Assembly (NCBI RefSeq): GCF_001640805.2
Contig: NC_066833.1
Coordinates: 8,644,940 to 8,708,939, forward strand
Direction: 5' to 3'
Source: Lates calcarifer
Lineage: Eukaryota; Chordata; Actinopteri; Centropomidae
DNA length: 64,000 bases
Of this stretch, positions 1 through 14,087 are shown piece after piece (within the stretch, counting starts at the first letter, position 1; each line of letters begins with the position of its first letter). Below the pieces are notes generated by a model. It was not told where the DNA came from, ran no database searches, and saw only the letters and a program-made list of their open reading frames with translations. Made by a program: the position numbers and the translations under genes.

Positions 1-330
1 ACTGAGATCCTCTGAATAGATCTGACATGACCATACTAGCTGAGGAACTGTAGTGTAGCCTAATTTAGCCAAAAGCTAACAGTCACACTAATTAACCAGC
101 TGAATTAAGCTGCACTGGATTAAATGAACTAAACCACACAGGAACAAACTGAGCTTTAAACTGCTTTTAACTGACATGCAGTCATTTTTGTTTTATTTTA
201 TTAGAAGCGGCTTTGCAGCGTTTTTGTGTTGTGGCTCAGTGTATGATATAAAGTATCATAAAGGATGTGGTGTTAGCCCCATAAACTCACACATAACAAA
301 GAAAGGCTGGTTAAATTACAGCTCAGGCTA

Positions 331-331
331 G

Positions 332-363
<32 letters not shown>

Positions 364-364
364 G
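331..364. repeat. (TTG)n microsatellite
   Basis: Uninterrupted GTT/TTG trinucleotide run of 34 bp. Confidence 0.95.
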
Positions 365-788
365 CCTTTTATGAAGCGCAGCTGCACGTGTTCAGTATCT
401 GCTGATATTTGTGATTGGACTGATGAACTGAAAAGGTAATGAAAAGCTTCACTCTCTTGTTCAACACCCTGGTGTTCTTACCTGCTGTCATTTCACACAG
501 TCCAGTGCTGGGAAACAGCACAACGTGGCAAAGCCTAATTAGCGATGCAGTGGAGATGTCACACCGTTTGAACATCACGTTATTAGCATTATCCATCATT
601 AGAAACATGCATTGTTGTCGCACCCCGCAGCACTGAAGCCCCCTGCGCTCGGGTAGAGCCATCTGGCCGTGGGATCATGCATATTCAAAGAGGAACAGAA
701 CCTCAGCCTCAGTCACAGTCACCTCTCACTGATCCACAACTTCTGGTCTCATATATTTAGATCACCTCTTACTAATGACTGCAGGAGC

Positions 789-813
<25 letters not shown>
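789..813. repeat. (TG)n microsatellite
   Basis: Pure TG run of 25 bp, followed by a T-rich stretch. Confidence 0.95.
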
Positions 814-819
<6 letters not shown>

Positions 820-1702
820 TTTGTTTGAACTGTTTCAAGTAACTAATTGTGTCCGGTGGTGATTGGTTACCATCAGGAGGGGGTCAGTGGACACCGCAGA
901 CCTACCACTGCGGTCACACCACCATCTGCTGCTGTCAATTTAAAGAGAATCAATGCGTCTACTGTATCTCATTTGACTTTCACGCCTCCTCACCTCTGCT
1001 CCCGCCGCTTTGAGAAAGTGACAATCTAAATATACCGGCTGACATGTTCAGCCACGACAGGAGGTGAGTGTGAGTTTAAGCTGGGAGGTGTTGTGGCAGA
1101 TCCAGCGCCGCGGTGAAAACGCATAATCCCTCAACCAGCTGGCACTGCCCTCCTGACATGTTTGGTTTATACTGATCCAGCCGTCAGAGAGTGACGCTAA
1201 CATCTGACAGAGCTGACTTCACACTGCCTCCTAAAGTTCAATCTGTATTTATCTGACTACAGAACATCCACTGTAGTCGGACTCTTACTTTCCTCTTCGT
1301 GTATCAGATATGTTTTCTCTCAGCTGTATTTGCTGCTGCTTTCTCATCACAGCAGGATGTGGATGTGACTGCCACTGTTTGGTCAGAGGACCAGGGAGCC
1401 ATGCTAAAGTCTGAATGTCAGAGTTCCTGGTCTGAAGTTTGAACCTGAACGCCTCCTGAAGTCGGATCTCCAACGAGTTTACATTAAACTCTAACGTTAG
1501 CAGCTCAGGTGTTCTTCAGGTGGAGCAGATCTGTTTTGAAGTCGTCTAAACTCTGACAGAGCAGCTGTGAAGTCTCTGTGAGCATCCATGTTTCTACAAC
1601 TTCTCAGCTGGAACGACGTCAGAGGAGACGTCTCTCCCAGTTCAGACCTCTGATGGAAATGAAACGCACCTAAAGTTCTGTTAAAACTCTGGACGAGGCT
1701 CG

Positions 1703-1726
1703 CAGGTTCAGGTTCAGGTTCAGGTT
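1703..1726. repeat. (CAGGTT)4 short tandem repeat
   Basis: Four perfect hexamer units. The unit contains AGGT, so each copy resembles a splice donor core. Confidence 0.9.
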
Positions 1727-3293
1727 CGGACTGTCTGTGTGAAAGGTTCTCACCTTCGGGAGCTGCACAGGAGCTGCAGGGATACAGCTGCTGATTGGTC
1801 AGTTTCTTTGTGTTGTACTTTTAGAAGGAGACAGAAAGTTGTGGAAACAAATTAAATAAAACTTCACGCAGCTTCCCCCGGTCCTTCAGCTGAACGGATC
1901 GGATTGCTCTCAGTTTTTACGTCCACACAGCTGGTGATCACTCACCTCCGACAACATCAGTGCTGATGGATTGTCAACTTCCAGACAAGACAGATGAGCA
2001 GCTCGGTCCAGACTGCAAACAGAAGGTGCTGGAGGAGCTGCATTAAATCGTGGTGGTGTAAACCTGCAGCTGTTGTTTCATAAAATAACTCACATTAGAC
2101 TGAGTCATTATAGGAAACTGATGAGATGGTGAAAGAGGGTAACTCCAAATGAAGTTGGAACCTGAAGCAGCGCTGCTCACACAGCTGCTTTTACTCACAT
2201 TAACTGGCATTAAGTCACATCATTGATTTCCTCAGTGTTGGTGATGGAGCTTTTACTGCTGCATCATCACCTCTCTGAGTTTGGGTGGAGAGAGAGAGGA
2301 AGTGAGAAAAGAGATAAAACGAGGAGAGGCAGAGATATGAGAGAATAAAGAGGGAGAGGAGGCAGGAGGAGAAAAACAAGAAAGTGAAGGTGAGAGCAGG
2401 TGATGCAAAGAGCAGGAATCTGTGGGTAAAGGAGGCCGAGCTGCAGTCGATAGAGGAGGGATCAATCTGCTATCCAGAGAGGAAGACTGATCAGGTCATT
2501 CATCAGGACTCGACCCTCTGCTTATAACCCAGGACCTGATTCCTGCCTCTCTCCTGAAGCTTCGACCTAACGGGCCACGTTTACCAGATAAACACCGACC
2601 GGCCGACCCCGCCGCGACCTCCCTCTGTGAGCACGCCGTCCACCGACACAGCACGAGACGTCCTGAGATAACGTCTCAACAGCCAGGGCCTGTAGCTCAC
2701 ATCTGTGTGGATCATCGAGCTGGGTGGCAGCAGGACACATGCACAGAAGAGGAGCTTGTTTTTAGCTTTGAATTGGACTGACCTCCTCTCCTGCTCCTCT
2801 GCAGCAGGAGTTCCTGTAGCTCTGAGAACAGGTGGACCTGGAGCTGTCCTGGTTCACTCCACTCATCACACCACTCAGTTCTAACACTGTGCATATTGTT
2901 TTGAATCATAGATTTATTCATCATTTAAAGCCAGTGATCAGTGAACTGACTGTAAATATTTATAATCCGGACGCCCTCTGATATTTTTTATCATTTTAAT
3001 CTAATGATTTTTGTTGTTTCTAACTGTTGCTGTCTCAGCTGCTGTAACACAAGAGTTTCCCTCAAATAAACCGACCTCCTGACCTGCTCTCTGACGGGAC
3101 AAGTGGACTCAAACACTGTCGGCAAAATGCCAGCAGACCTCCTCGCTGTGGGGGTCAGACGGTCAGGGCTGTGAACGCCTCACATGCACCTGTTGAGAAT
3201 ATGTTGACCCAGGACGTGACTCCACACTGCCTCCCAGGTGTGTACTCATCTTTCTGCTATAACCTCCGTCTCAGTCACCTGAGGAGTAACCCC

Positions 3294-3313
3294 CACACAC
3301 ACACACACACACA
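3294..3313. repeat. (CA)n microsatellite
   Basis: CA run of 20 bp after a short C-run. Confidence 0.9.
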
Positions 3314-4484
3314 GTGTCTTTGGCAGTGACTCCAGAGGACGAAGCCTCTCCCTCGTCCAGTTCCCAGGGTGTTTATTGTCATCTGACGGCATTTCCTCCC
3401 TGTCGGCTGCCAACGTCACAGCTGACGGCTAATTTTAGCCGCTAACGTGGCGCCTTGCCTTCTGCTCACCTCCTCTCACTCTGCTTATCTCATGTTTGAC
3501 TGTCAGTGAGTGACAGACCTCAGCTTTAACCAGAGCTGTTCACTCACTGAGTCGTTAATCTCTTAACACGCGACTAACCACAAACTGTCTCTACCAGCAG
3601 TTCCAAACATTTACTGTAACTTTGCCTAAAATGGTTGTAAAGCGTATTTGAAAATAAGCAGGAGCCAGAGTTAATTTTCATTCTGCTGATTTTTGGAGGG
3701 TGATGCAAGCAGCTTTCTGTTGATGTAGAAAAAACAGTCGGCGCTCAGAGAATGTTTTTCCCACCACTGATACTATTTAGAGACGCTGCTTTTCTTTCTT
3801 TTTCCAGAGTACTTGATGTGTGTGATGGCAGTAAACTGTGTTTCTCTTTTCCTCAGTGTAAAAGTTTCACACTGATGCTTCATTTATTGAAGCTCCATGT
3901 TATGTTATATTACAGAGCATTAATATGTGACAGTGCTGCTAATAAACAGTGACAGAGGAACTGCAGCATTAGACCTGGTGTTCAGATTAAAACAGACACG
4001 ACTGCCTTTTATTTATGAACAAAGGGAACATTTAACAATGTGCACAGGAACATTAATACATGATGCAGCAGCAGCAGCTCCTTTATCCTCACCTCGTCTC
4101 TGAGGCAGGTCAAAGGTCAGGCTCACCTGTCTCATCATGTTCTATGTGTGTGTTAGTTTACACTTCTCCATCGATGATTCCAAAGGCTTCCACTTCCTCT
4201 CTGTTCACATGCATTGGTTGGATCATGATGTTTGTGCACACTGCAGCAGGAAGGTGAACCCCAGCATGGAGAGTGAAGGTGAGACAGAACCAGGTCGCTC
4301 TGGTTCTCCTCCTCTCACAGACTCTCTGACCCCGTCTGCCGCTCCATTCCCATTATGTCCTCCTTCCTCTTCCTCTAACCTCTCCATCCTCATCCTTTCT
4401 CCAGCTCTCTGCCCCCCCCCCCACGGTGCAGAGTGCAGGCCTGCTCCAGACTGCAGGACACACGAGCACGAATCTGAAGCCAAC

Positions 4485-4727
4485 GGACGATCGTCCACGT
4501 CAAAGTCCGTCCACTAAAGTTCTTGTTTCTGTCTCTGACAGACTCAGATTGTTCTTCTCAGAGTCTGACAACATGATGAGAGGATTCCTACAGAGACAGA
4601 GCTTTTTATTAAAGAGGAAGATCCTTTTAGTTTAACCACAAACATCTCTATATATCTCTACCAGACTCCATTAACAAAAACAGGGATTTAACCAGGAGCT
4701 GCTGGAATACCACTGCCTCCATCTGTT
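4485..4727 (+). repeat. Unclassified dispersed repeat, copy A
   Basis: Begins GGACGATCGTCCACGTCAAA and ends CACTGCCTCCATCTGTT. It matches the reverse complement of 30,779-30,983 almost base for base, except for an internal segment of about 40 bp (TTAGTTTAACCACAAACATC and neighbours) that is shorter in the other copy. I see no coding capacity, tRNA-like head or obvious terminal inverted repeats, so the class is open. Confidence 0.7.
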
Positions 4728-4765
4728 AGTGTGTTATGTCCTTATCATTTAAGGAGGGCAGAGCA

Positions 4766-4793
4766 ACACACACACACACACACACACACACAC
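4766..4793. repeat. (AC)n microsatellite
   Basis: AC run of 28 bp, shortly after dispersed repeat copy A. Confidence 0.95.
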
Positions 4794-5016
4794 GTAAACC
4801 CGTGCACTCATCTTTCCAGCCATTGTTGTGTTCCTCGTCAACGTTTTGTTTATGGCTGCGTTCACTGACCCACGGTGGGAATCTCACTCTCAAGAAAACA
4901 AAAGACAAAGAAAGAAAGTCGCTGTTGTCATCTTCGTCCTCTGCGGTCATCCTTTGGTCAACATGTTATTTTCATTACTGGACTTTGGCCAGCTGGCTAC
5001 TCACAGACAGTGGAGT

Positions 5017-5058
5017 CACACACACACACACACACACACACAGACGTGGGGGGGGGGG
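5017..5058. repeat. (CA)n microsatellite followed by a G-run
   Basis: CA run to 5,042, then an uninterrupted run of 11 G at 5,048-5,058. Confidence 0.95.
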
Positions 5059-6915
5059 CTCCCTGTCCAAAACAATAGACATAAATATAGCAGCCGCTGG
5101 GAAAAAGAATACAAATGCGGCGTCCATCCCTGCGCTGAGGAGCGACGCCCAGTCCTGCGTTTCCTGTTCTCTGAACCTCATGCAGAGAAGAGAACTCCTC
5201 CACACTCCACAAAACACGACACACAGGTTCAGCACCTGTAGAGACGCCTTCATGGGAAAACCATCACTTCATACCATCGACGACACTTTACTGAAACACA
5301 GAAACAACAGCTGCACGGTCGAGTTGATGAGGATTTAAAGTGCGACTGCACAGAAACAAGTACAGACAAAACTCCTGCAGCTTCCTGGGAAAAGTGAGTG
5401 AGTGATCTCAGTCTCACTCTCTTCATGTTCAGCCCTGTTCCTGTTCTTTCCCTCGCTGCTCAGCTTTAAATTTATTCCACTAAAGTACAGGATTACCACA
5501 TTAGCATGTGCAGTGTGTTTGCAGTGTGTTTGATCAGCAGGGTCAGATCAGTGGATCACAGGCCCTCAGATCCCAGCTGAGACTCTGGGTGGCCCTCCCT
5601 TTCCCTAAGAAACACATGCACAGTGTTCACACACCCCGAGGTCTGCGTGCTGCGTGCACACACAGTACTCTCTGTCATCGATTGTGACGCGTGTGAGGAA
5701 ACACAAAAGTGAAAAAATAAGAAAGGAAAACACAGAGACACAGGCAGCTGTCTGAGGGAATCAGAGGAATGAGAATCAGGGAAGTGTGGGAGGGAATCAG
5801 GACGGATCTGAGGGGGCGCAGATGGGCCCTGTGGGCTGTGACCTTTGCCTCTGCAGGTCACAGGTTCAAAGCCCAGGTGAGGACCGACACATCAAGAGCA
5901 ACGACAGCGTCCGAGACCTCGCTGTTCGAATCCGAGTGGAAAAACGACGTCTGAGCGGAGGCGTCTCCAAATACCAATCAGAGTTTTGGCTTTGCTGACG
6001 TTGTTGTGTCTGGTGTTAAACAGTCGAGCCAAGCTGCTCTGAGTGCAGGATATTAGTCTCACAAGATGACGCAACATTCTCTCTGGAGTTCGATGATGTA
6101 GATTCAGTGTTGATTACTGTTCAGGGACACATGGCTTTAATACAGCGCTGTAACCACAGCAGAAACTTTAACTTCTCCTTTAAAGGACGAGGCCGCAGCC
6201 ATTTTCTACTTTCACTGTCCATCGTTCAGGATTTCACAGCGTCTCTGTCTCTGTCACAGAACCATGAAATCTTCTTTAAACGTTTAAATGAGACCTGTGT
6301 GATGCAAACAGAATATATTATATATGAACAGATGACTGGATGTTAATATTCTGATGGTAAAGCTGCACATCAGCCACCACATCACTCTAGTGTTGTTTCA
6401 TACACTGCCAACCATTGGCTGAGATGGAAACACCTTCTGTAGAAGGAGAAACCTGCAGATAAGAAACTATTTGGTAACAACAAGTTACATCAGAGGAGAA
6501 ATACTAATGTTAAAATGTCCAAGTGCTGATTTCACATCAGGAGGAAATTACAATGAATCATCTGAAGTTTTTTCATTCAATAAAAACACTGACTAACAGT
6601 TTGACAGAATCAACACACACAAAAAGAACAGTTAAAAATGAATTCCACCTGATGCCATTCAAACCTTTTAATCATCAGTAATGAAACTCATGTTCTTGGT
6701 GTCAGAGTAGGTGTTTTCCTAACTTTAAAAAGAGCAGCTTTCTCTCTCTGCAGATCAGATGCAACATGAGACGAGATAATCAGCAGTGAAACAGCTGCAG
6801 CCAAACACATCGTTCAGATCGATGCAACGTGAAACCAATTCCTCACTTTTTCCGAGTCGACTCTGTTTGTGATCCTGTTTACCACCAACTATTGTTTAGA
6901 TAAAGGAGAAGGTAC

Positions 6916-6919
6916 GTGT

Positions 6920-6953
<34 letters not shown>
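6916..6953. repeat. (GT)n microsatellite
   Basis: GT run of 38 bp with one GG interruption. It faces the CA run at 7,156, giving an inverted pair about 200 bp apart. Confidence 0.95.
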
Positions 6954-6954
<1 letters not shown>

Positions 6955-7155
6955 CAGGTCAGTCAGTGGTGTGAACGAAGCTGAAGAGACTTCACTGTGT
7001 CTCTGTGTCTCTGTCAGAGGAAGATCATTGTGGTCGAAAATAGTCCCTTTGTTGCCTGAGGAGGAAGTGATATTGTTGTGGGGGGGGTGAGGAGTGAGGT
7101 CATGAGGAGGAGAAACGACCTTGGAGACTATCACACACCAAGGTTCCCACTGGCC

Positions 7156-7182
7156 CACACACACACACACACACACACACAC
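7156..7182. repeat. (CA)n microsatellite
   Basis: CA run of 27 bp, inverted relative to the GT run at 6,916. Confidence 0.95.
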
Positions 7183-8316
7183 CTGGACACCATGCTGTCC
7201 CACTGACCATGAGAAAATCACACACACCACACACACACCTCTAACAAACACCAGTTCAGTGTAATGAGTACAACCTCCTGAACCAGTGTCAGACGTCTGT
7301 TACCGTAAAGACGCTTCAGCTGCGTCTAAACCTTCAAACCTGATCTAAGATATGTTGTAGTGGTGCCTGCATCAATATCTGACACGAGAAGCAACATTAT
7401 TCAGTTCCAACAGACTGCTTCACTGAGCAGACACGGACGTTTAAACAACAAAACGTTTGTTTGCTCGAATAGCGTTAGCGTTAGCTCGGTGCTACATGTT
7501 TAGCACTGAGATGAAATGAGACTTGAATTCTTTGTTGCATGATTTGCACTCGTCCGTGCTCTTATCTACGCTTCCATCCACAGGGTTTTAGACTCAAACT
7601 TTCCAAGCGTCGCGGTTTGTCGTTAGCCTGCTACCGGCGCTTTGGTTGTCTGACGTCACTCGATGTCTGTGTAAAAATAAAGGAGGAGTTCATTTTTTTA
7701 AAGTTCCAGCCTTAGAAAGTTTCTATGTCTTGTGGAGGAAGATAAAAAATGTTTCAGTGTCTCAGTTTCAGTGGAAGATTAATGAAGTCAGCGCTTTACT
7801 TCTTAGCATCTCCATTAGAGCCACAGTCTTAACCTAAGTCTCCTCAGCTAAACCACCAGACTCCAGCCTGTCAGATACTAAATGATCTCACCTGGCTGAA
7901 CCGAAGCATCACCGGATCTGTAATGTCACCTGTGTGTGAGGTGAGGAGGAAGTGGAGAGCAGGACGAGGATATATCTGTCACTTGTAGCGATGGCCCTGT
8001 CACCGTTTTCCTCACCGGCGCCGCCTCCCCCGCCACGATACCAGATTTGGAGAGCAGCCACCTGCTGTGATGTCACCATCTGTGACGCATTTACCTGTCA
8101 GCACAAATACACACACACACAGAGCTGAAGGGATATCAGGGCATTAATTACAGAAGGAAAGTGTTACACAATCCACACAGAAGATATTTAGTCTGAATTT
8201 CAACTTTTCCTCCTCTTCGTCACCAACAGGACGTCTGCTGCTCGCTCTCAAAGTCACAAAATACAGCTCAAGAATAAAGTCCTGCTGTTAAAGATGCAAT
8301 AAAAAAGCAATAACCT

Positions 8317-8348
<32 letters not shown>

Positions 8349-8354
8349 CACACA
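8317..8354. repeat. (CA)n microsatellite with one interruption
   Basis: CA run interrupted by a single CG unit at about 8,341. Confidence 0.95.
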
Positions 8355-8475
8355 GGTCGTAATTAGTGACATAGAAGTGATGATGAGGGGGAAGGATTCA
8401 CACTGAGCTGGTCTGACAGCTTCATCAGTTCCACTGTGGTGAGGACAGATGGCTCGACCACCTCACCGGACTCAC

Positions 8476-8476
<1 letters not shown>

Positions 8477-8517
<41 letters not shown>
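8477..8517. repeat. (AC)n microsatellite
   Basis: Pure AC run of 41 bp in the same orientation as the run 120 bp upstream. Confidence 0.95.
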
Positions 8518-8520
<3 letters not shown>

Positions 8521-10499
8521 CGCCTGGCAAGGCAGCACTCGAGAGGACACACGTATCACTAACAGTTTGCTGTACAAACACACACAACTTAAACACACTG
8601 CAGACACGGAACGCTGCAGTCTGCGAGAAGCACAAGGCATGATGGGATATCTGGACCGCCCCGTCACACCTGAACAGTTGCACAGGTGTTAAATGTAGTC
8701 AAATCAAATCTTACTTCTAAAAAAAACTAGAATAAATAGAAGTTAAACTAACAACAGAAAGTTCCATAGATATAAATGATGAGCTCATTTCAAACCAAGC
8801 CATCATCAGGTGTTTGTCTCATTCTGACCAGAAAGAAAAGTTTGAAATCAGGACCAGCGTTCAGCCTGTGGGATCATGGACCAGGACCTCTGGAGGATCC
8901 TCTGGGTCCTGTGGGTTGCAGGGTGGAGTCCGGGTCAACACCTCGTGTTCCTCGAGACATTTCTGGACAGTTTTTGTGGCGGATGGTGAATAACATTGGA
9001 GACAGAGTTGCCCTTTAACCTTTCAACCACCACCTCATTATGGAAACAGCCACAATCTGCTGAAGCTAACAAAACCAGTCTCTGCAGGACTCTGATACTG
9101 ATACTCTGTCTGATTGCAGAGGAAAACAAACCCTGATGCTGCTCACTTGATCTGTGGCTCAGCTAATTAGATATGGAAATCACCTTCACTTGAATACACA
9201 GCAGTGATCTCCAGATACCAGGCTCGGCCTTTTCTTGACCATATATCAGGAAACGAATCGACATCAAAGGAGGCACGGCACCCGGCACAATCAACCACAG
9301 ATGGTCCCTGAGCCTTTCAGCTGCCTGAGAAATGTTGAGCTAACAGTTAGCAGCTCAGGGAGAAGGTAAGAGGTGGCAGCAGACCAACCTGACGCTGTGT
9401 AACTTGTAGAGGGAGTGATAATGTGCACTGGTGTGTGTTTCAACACCCCTCTTTCAACAGCTGACTGCTTCACTTAGGTGCCATTCCACAAGCTGCTATT
9501 GTATATTTCACTGTTGACCTTTCTTAGAACAACTGAGAGCAGCTTCACACGTTAGCCTAATACACATTAATAAACCAAACACACTCACACACAGTTTAAC
9601 AAAAGAAAAGATGCAAGATTTGAGTTCTAAGTCATGACAGATGGTGTCATTAAAGAGGAACTTCGCTGTTTCCTAGAACTGGGTCGCCTTTGTAGTCGAC
9701 ATGTGCAGTTATTTTGCTAATTGGTGCCTTATTGCCAGAGAAAGCTGATAAAAAAATGTTGTGCTTATCGCTCGACAGCAGAAAATCCAACAACAACCAG
9801 AATGCATTGCGTGCGGTGCCCGTCAGGGTTTCCAGTGGTGGTGGTGGAGTGTTTATGGAGGTCGCTGTAAATTTACCAGGAGCCAGAAAACTGCAGGAGC
9901 TTGTCTGTTTCACTGAGTTTAGAAGACAGTGGTGAAAAAACTAAACCAAAACTAAAACCTCTGTTCAGGTTTAAACTTCTGCCCAGGAGTAGAACTTGAA
10001 CGCACCAAAAGTCAAGTTTCCTGAGGCAAAAGCTGTAAACACAAAGTCTCTGCTCAGCCCACAGATGTTTAACTGAAGAGCAGAGAGGTGTTAAATCTGA
10101 GCGAACAAGGTGAACAAACTGCACCAAGTTTCCTTTGTAAATCCAACTTCATGACTTCTCCAGATGCTGAAGTCTCTGCTCAGAGCGCCTGGTTTAAACT
10201 GACTGACTACTTCCTGTTCCTCCAGAGTCGGTGTTGCTCGGTCTCAGCTTCACGTCAGATCAGAGACGTTAGTCCCGGTGTGGACTCGACAGTAGAACTT
10301 ACAAATCTGATGTCTTAGAAGATCCTATTGTTCTGGCTCTAATCCCGTTTCCCCTCTAAATTATTGCTGGCGTTTTCCCTTTCCTCCTCCACAGAGCTGA
10401 TGCTGATCACTTAATTGTTTTCTCACTGGTTTCAAACTGCCCTTGGGAACCCTCTGTGTCCACCATCGGCCTGAGGGCATGGAATCCGGTGACACAGCA

Positions 10500-10523
10500 G
10501 TGTGTGTGTGTGTGTGTGTGTGT
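10500..10523. repeat. (GT)n microsatellite
   Basis: Pure GT run of 24 bp. Confidence 0.95.
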
Positions 10524-13500
10524 CTCTACACGTAAATGTCTCCATGTGTGTTTTTGAGTGTGTGTATTGTTTCAGCGAGTTGGGTGTGGGAAGCCAGCCG
10601 AAAGGACTTCCTCCCTGTTTTCTCAACGCCAGTGATTACCAGCCGCGGAAATGCTAATGGCTGTTTTGATAGCCGTGGACGGGGGCTAAAGCATTTGTTT
10701 TACTACGTAATCCGTGTCTAGCCTGCAGAGCCCCGAGCCTGGTGAGCTTTAAATTATGAGGGCACTTCCACCAACACCCCCCCTCACCCCCTCTGCTCCT
10801 TTCAAAGTGCTGAGTAAGGTGAATTAAAGAGCTTCTCATGCATCACATACAGGTGCTATTGTTAAGGAGGACTTAAGCTAGCTTGTGTGTTTTTTAAAGG
10901 AGCTGCATTGTGTTCAGGACTTTAAATGGAAAAGAGGCTTCGCTGACTTTAGAGAAACAACAAGATAAAGTTAAGTTCCTGCTTCCTGAGAAGAAAGAGA
11001 TGCTGTTAGCTGTGGTGCTAGCAGCAACATACAGCTTAACTTTCACTGCTAACGTTAATTAGCAAAGCATGTGTTCAACCACGTCAGACTGGGCAGTCGG
11101 GCTAAGGTCCTGGAAGGCGACAGTTTGACCCTAACGCCATGTTTACACCAGAGGGCGCTCTGTAATCTGATTGGTCAAAGACTGTGCTGTGGGACGTGTC
11201 ACATGCAAAAAATCTGACATGCTTCGATTCATTTTCATACAATAATGTAAACACACTTTCACATTCGGTACTAATTCTTACACAAATAAACAGGCACCAG
11301 ATTATTTCTGTCTTTATCACTTTAGAAGCTTTTTCCACTGGATTTGGCAACTTATTAGCATTTAGCATTTTTAAGCACCTTCTCATGTGTTTCTGACTTC
11401 ATAAAAACCTTTTGAGATCAGAGATAGATTCAGATACACTGAGGAGATGATGAGCAACCTGAAAAATAATAATAGCTTTTTCTGCTTCTTAAAGTTCGAG
11501 CTTATGTGCCCAAGTTGGTTGCTAGTTGGCTAGTTAGCAATAGCCAGTCCAGGGGTATCATCTCTGTGTTTACGTTTGGTTCAATGTTTGAAAAATAATA
11601 AAGCTGAATGTATTTTGTTGAGTAAATAAAAAAAGAAAACAAAAACGTTGATTCCTCACCATCATCTAAAGTTCATTTAAGATTTTAAAAAAAGAAGGAA
11701 AAAACAAATTGAAATTCAAATAGCATAACCCACAATCATACAACCAGTTTGATCGCTCACATGGGAACCGTTCCCATCTCCATGAATAATCCCATATGAC
11801 ACAAACACAGCGCCCTGCTAATTTACTCATTGACACAACGTTCGTCTGATCTGATGTGAACTGATGCGAATCTAGATCAAGCTACGACTTCTAGTGTTTG
11901 TGTACGTGAATCAGTTCCATCGAGTGGCTGTGTTAGACCATAAGGGAGTGATTTGGTCGTTAAGTGAAGGCTGTTTGATGACTTTCTAATGGGCTGGAGC
12001 TGGAGGCCGTGGTGTGTGGAGTCCCACGCTCTGCCTGGGTATCGGTAATGATACGTCAGTCTGCGCGCTGAAAGGTCACAGCGCTAACGCTAACTCGGTG
12101 ACGAGTGACATACTGGAGTTAATGTGGCGTTCAGAGCGCATAACTCGAGCAAAGTAAACACGCGCACTCGAATGTACGTGTGTGTGTCTGGGTGTGTGAC
12201 AGGCAAAAACAAAGGAGAGGGAGATAATGTAGAGGAGGGGAAGGGAGTGAACCAGAGAGAGAGAGCCTGATTAAAACAAAACAACTTGAATGAGCTCTTT
12301 GTTTGACTCAATGTTGAGCATCGTCCAAAAAAACAAAAAAAACTATGTAGGCACCATGTAACTTCTCTGGTTCCTTAAAGCTTCTGATTTCTGAAGAAAG
12401 AAACAACAAAATAAAACTGAATCAGGTTAATCCAGAGTATTAGATTCAGTAAATGAGATGTTTTCCTTATATTATTGTTTTATTATATTATTCTACGTTT
12501 AATTAGAGAACTGGTGCCGTATATCTGGAACCAGGAACTATATAATACTGTGCTTTTTACCTGTAAGGTCAGTGATGGTTAGGGCTGGCGGAGTGATATG
12601 ATGAAGCAGTGAGGTGGTGTGTTCTGTTGTCCTACAGGTGAGGTGGTCATTAAAGTGGACAGATGGAGTCGTCTCTGTGCTAAACTTTTATTTTTTAACA
12701 CCAGTCTTCTTGGACACAGTTAGGGTTCTTTATAAATGAAACACACTCCTCAGGACGCTCCTGTCCGTCAGGGTTAGCGTTAGCAGCAGCTGATCATTAC
12801 ATCATTAAAGAGATGATGGTCGCCCTCACACTCCAGGTGGTAACATTTCCATTTAAAAGCAGCTTCTCTCACACGGCCTCGTCAGGAAGAAGTGAGGCTG
12901 CAGTTCCTCACCCTCAGCCTGTATGTGCCCATGGTATGTGGTCCCCCCCCCACACACACACTCCAGCCTAACGTCTGGCCCCATTCAGGTGCAAATAGGA
13001 GCCGTGGCACACAGCGAATTTACAGCCCGGCTTTATGGCCTGTAGTGGTTTTGGCCTCTGTCTCCTCTCTGCTGCAGCCTCTTTCAGCGACACATGCCGG
13101 GTTGATGCACGCAAATCAAACGCACCCACACACAATAACGCACAGACTCTGGGTCCAGCTGTGACACTTTTACAGTCAGTCAACAAAGCCATGTGATGTG
13201 GATGTGGTACACCGTCAGTCACACACTCACTAACAGAGTGAATGAGACTAACAGATTTTAATAACACTCCCAATCTGGCCCAGATTCGGCCAAAAATATC
13301 GGGTGGGGGAGATGACATCATTACAGCAGAGCAGCCTTATTTGCTCTTGTGCGACATCCATATTTTCAGCATCGTAGACGGTGTGTCAGAGCAGGAAGTC
13401 AGAGGCGGCTGGAGAAATGTCTTAAACATCTGTGAGTGGTTTCAGGGACGGGGCAACTCCGACACCTTTCTGCGCTTTCTCCTCAGTGAAGAGGTTTGAG

Positions 13501-14087
13501 AACACTCCTGCCACTGCCCCTGAACAAGGCACGTATCGTGGACGTGTTCGCTTCCCTTCACATCACACTCAGAGCAAACTACAAACGCCCACGACCTCTC
13601 CACAAGAGACTGAGTCACTATGAATTATTTTTACATTAGTCACAGCAGAAAGAACAGTTCTCACATAAACCAGGGTCCGATCAAGAAGTTCTGAGACTGA
13701 GTTCTGGTCTGGGAGGTTGACTTAGAGCAGCTCGCCTACACACATGCAAATGACTGTTTGAATTATGTTAGCATGAATTGTCACAAACAACAACAACAAC
13801 AGGCGCTCTCTCATATATCTCCTGTTGTTAGACTATACATTATTTGTTCACTGAATTCTCTGCTCGATGTCCGTGATCAAAGCAGCCATCTTTGGAGATT
13901 TAAGTCTTTGTGAGGAGCAGGGCACTCGGAGAAAGAGTTTTTTCTACCCTCTTTTTCCGTCCAAGGCACCTGGTGTGCAGTAAAGACATTAACGGGACAG
14001 CTGGGTAATACTTCAAAGTAGGGACTCATTGAGACGCTCTCAAAGCTTCATGCACAGATGCAGGCCTTTACAACAACAGAGTAAAGC

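Larger units (their letters stand above)
1..4484. other. Non-coding stretch, left end
   Basis: No open frame here resembles a known protein, and none combines length with plausible splice sites. Contents are short microsatellites, a purine-rich segment at about 2,285-2,420, and unique sequence. It could be intergenic or the inside of a large intron. Confidence 0.6.
5059..14087. other. Non-coding stretch with CA/TG microsatellites
   Basis: Open frames here are mostly translated microsatellites (His-Thr or Cys-Val runs). I see no family-level similarity in any frame. Confidence 0.55.

Noticed and set aside
4736..5338. Long plus-strand open frame of 200 codons
   Set aside because: It is carried by two CA microsatellites (His-Thr runs) and has no domain-like sequence.
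5920..5945. TTCGAATCC resembling a tRNA T-loop
   Set aside because: No acceptor stem, D-arm or anticodon arm can be built around it.
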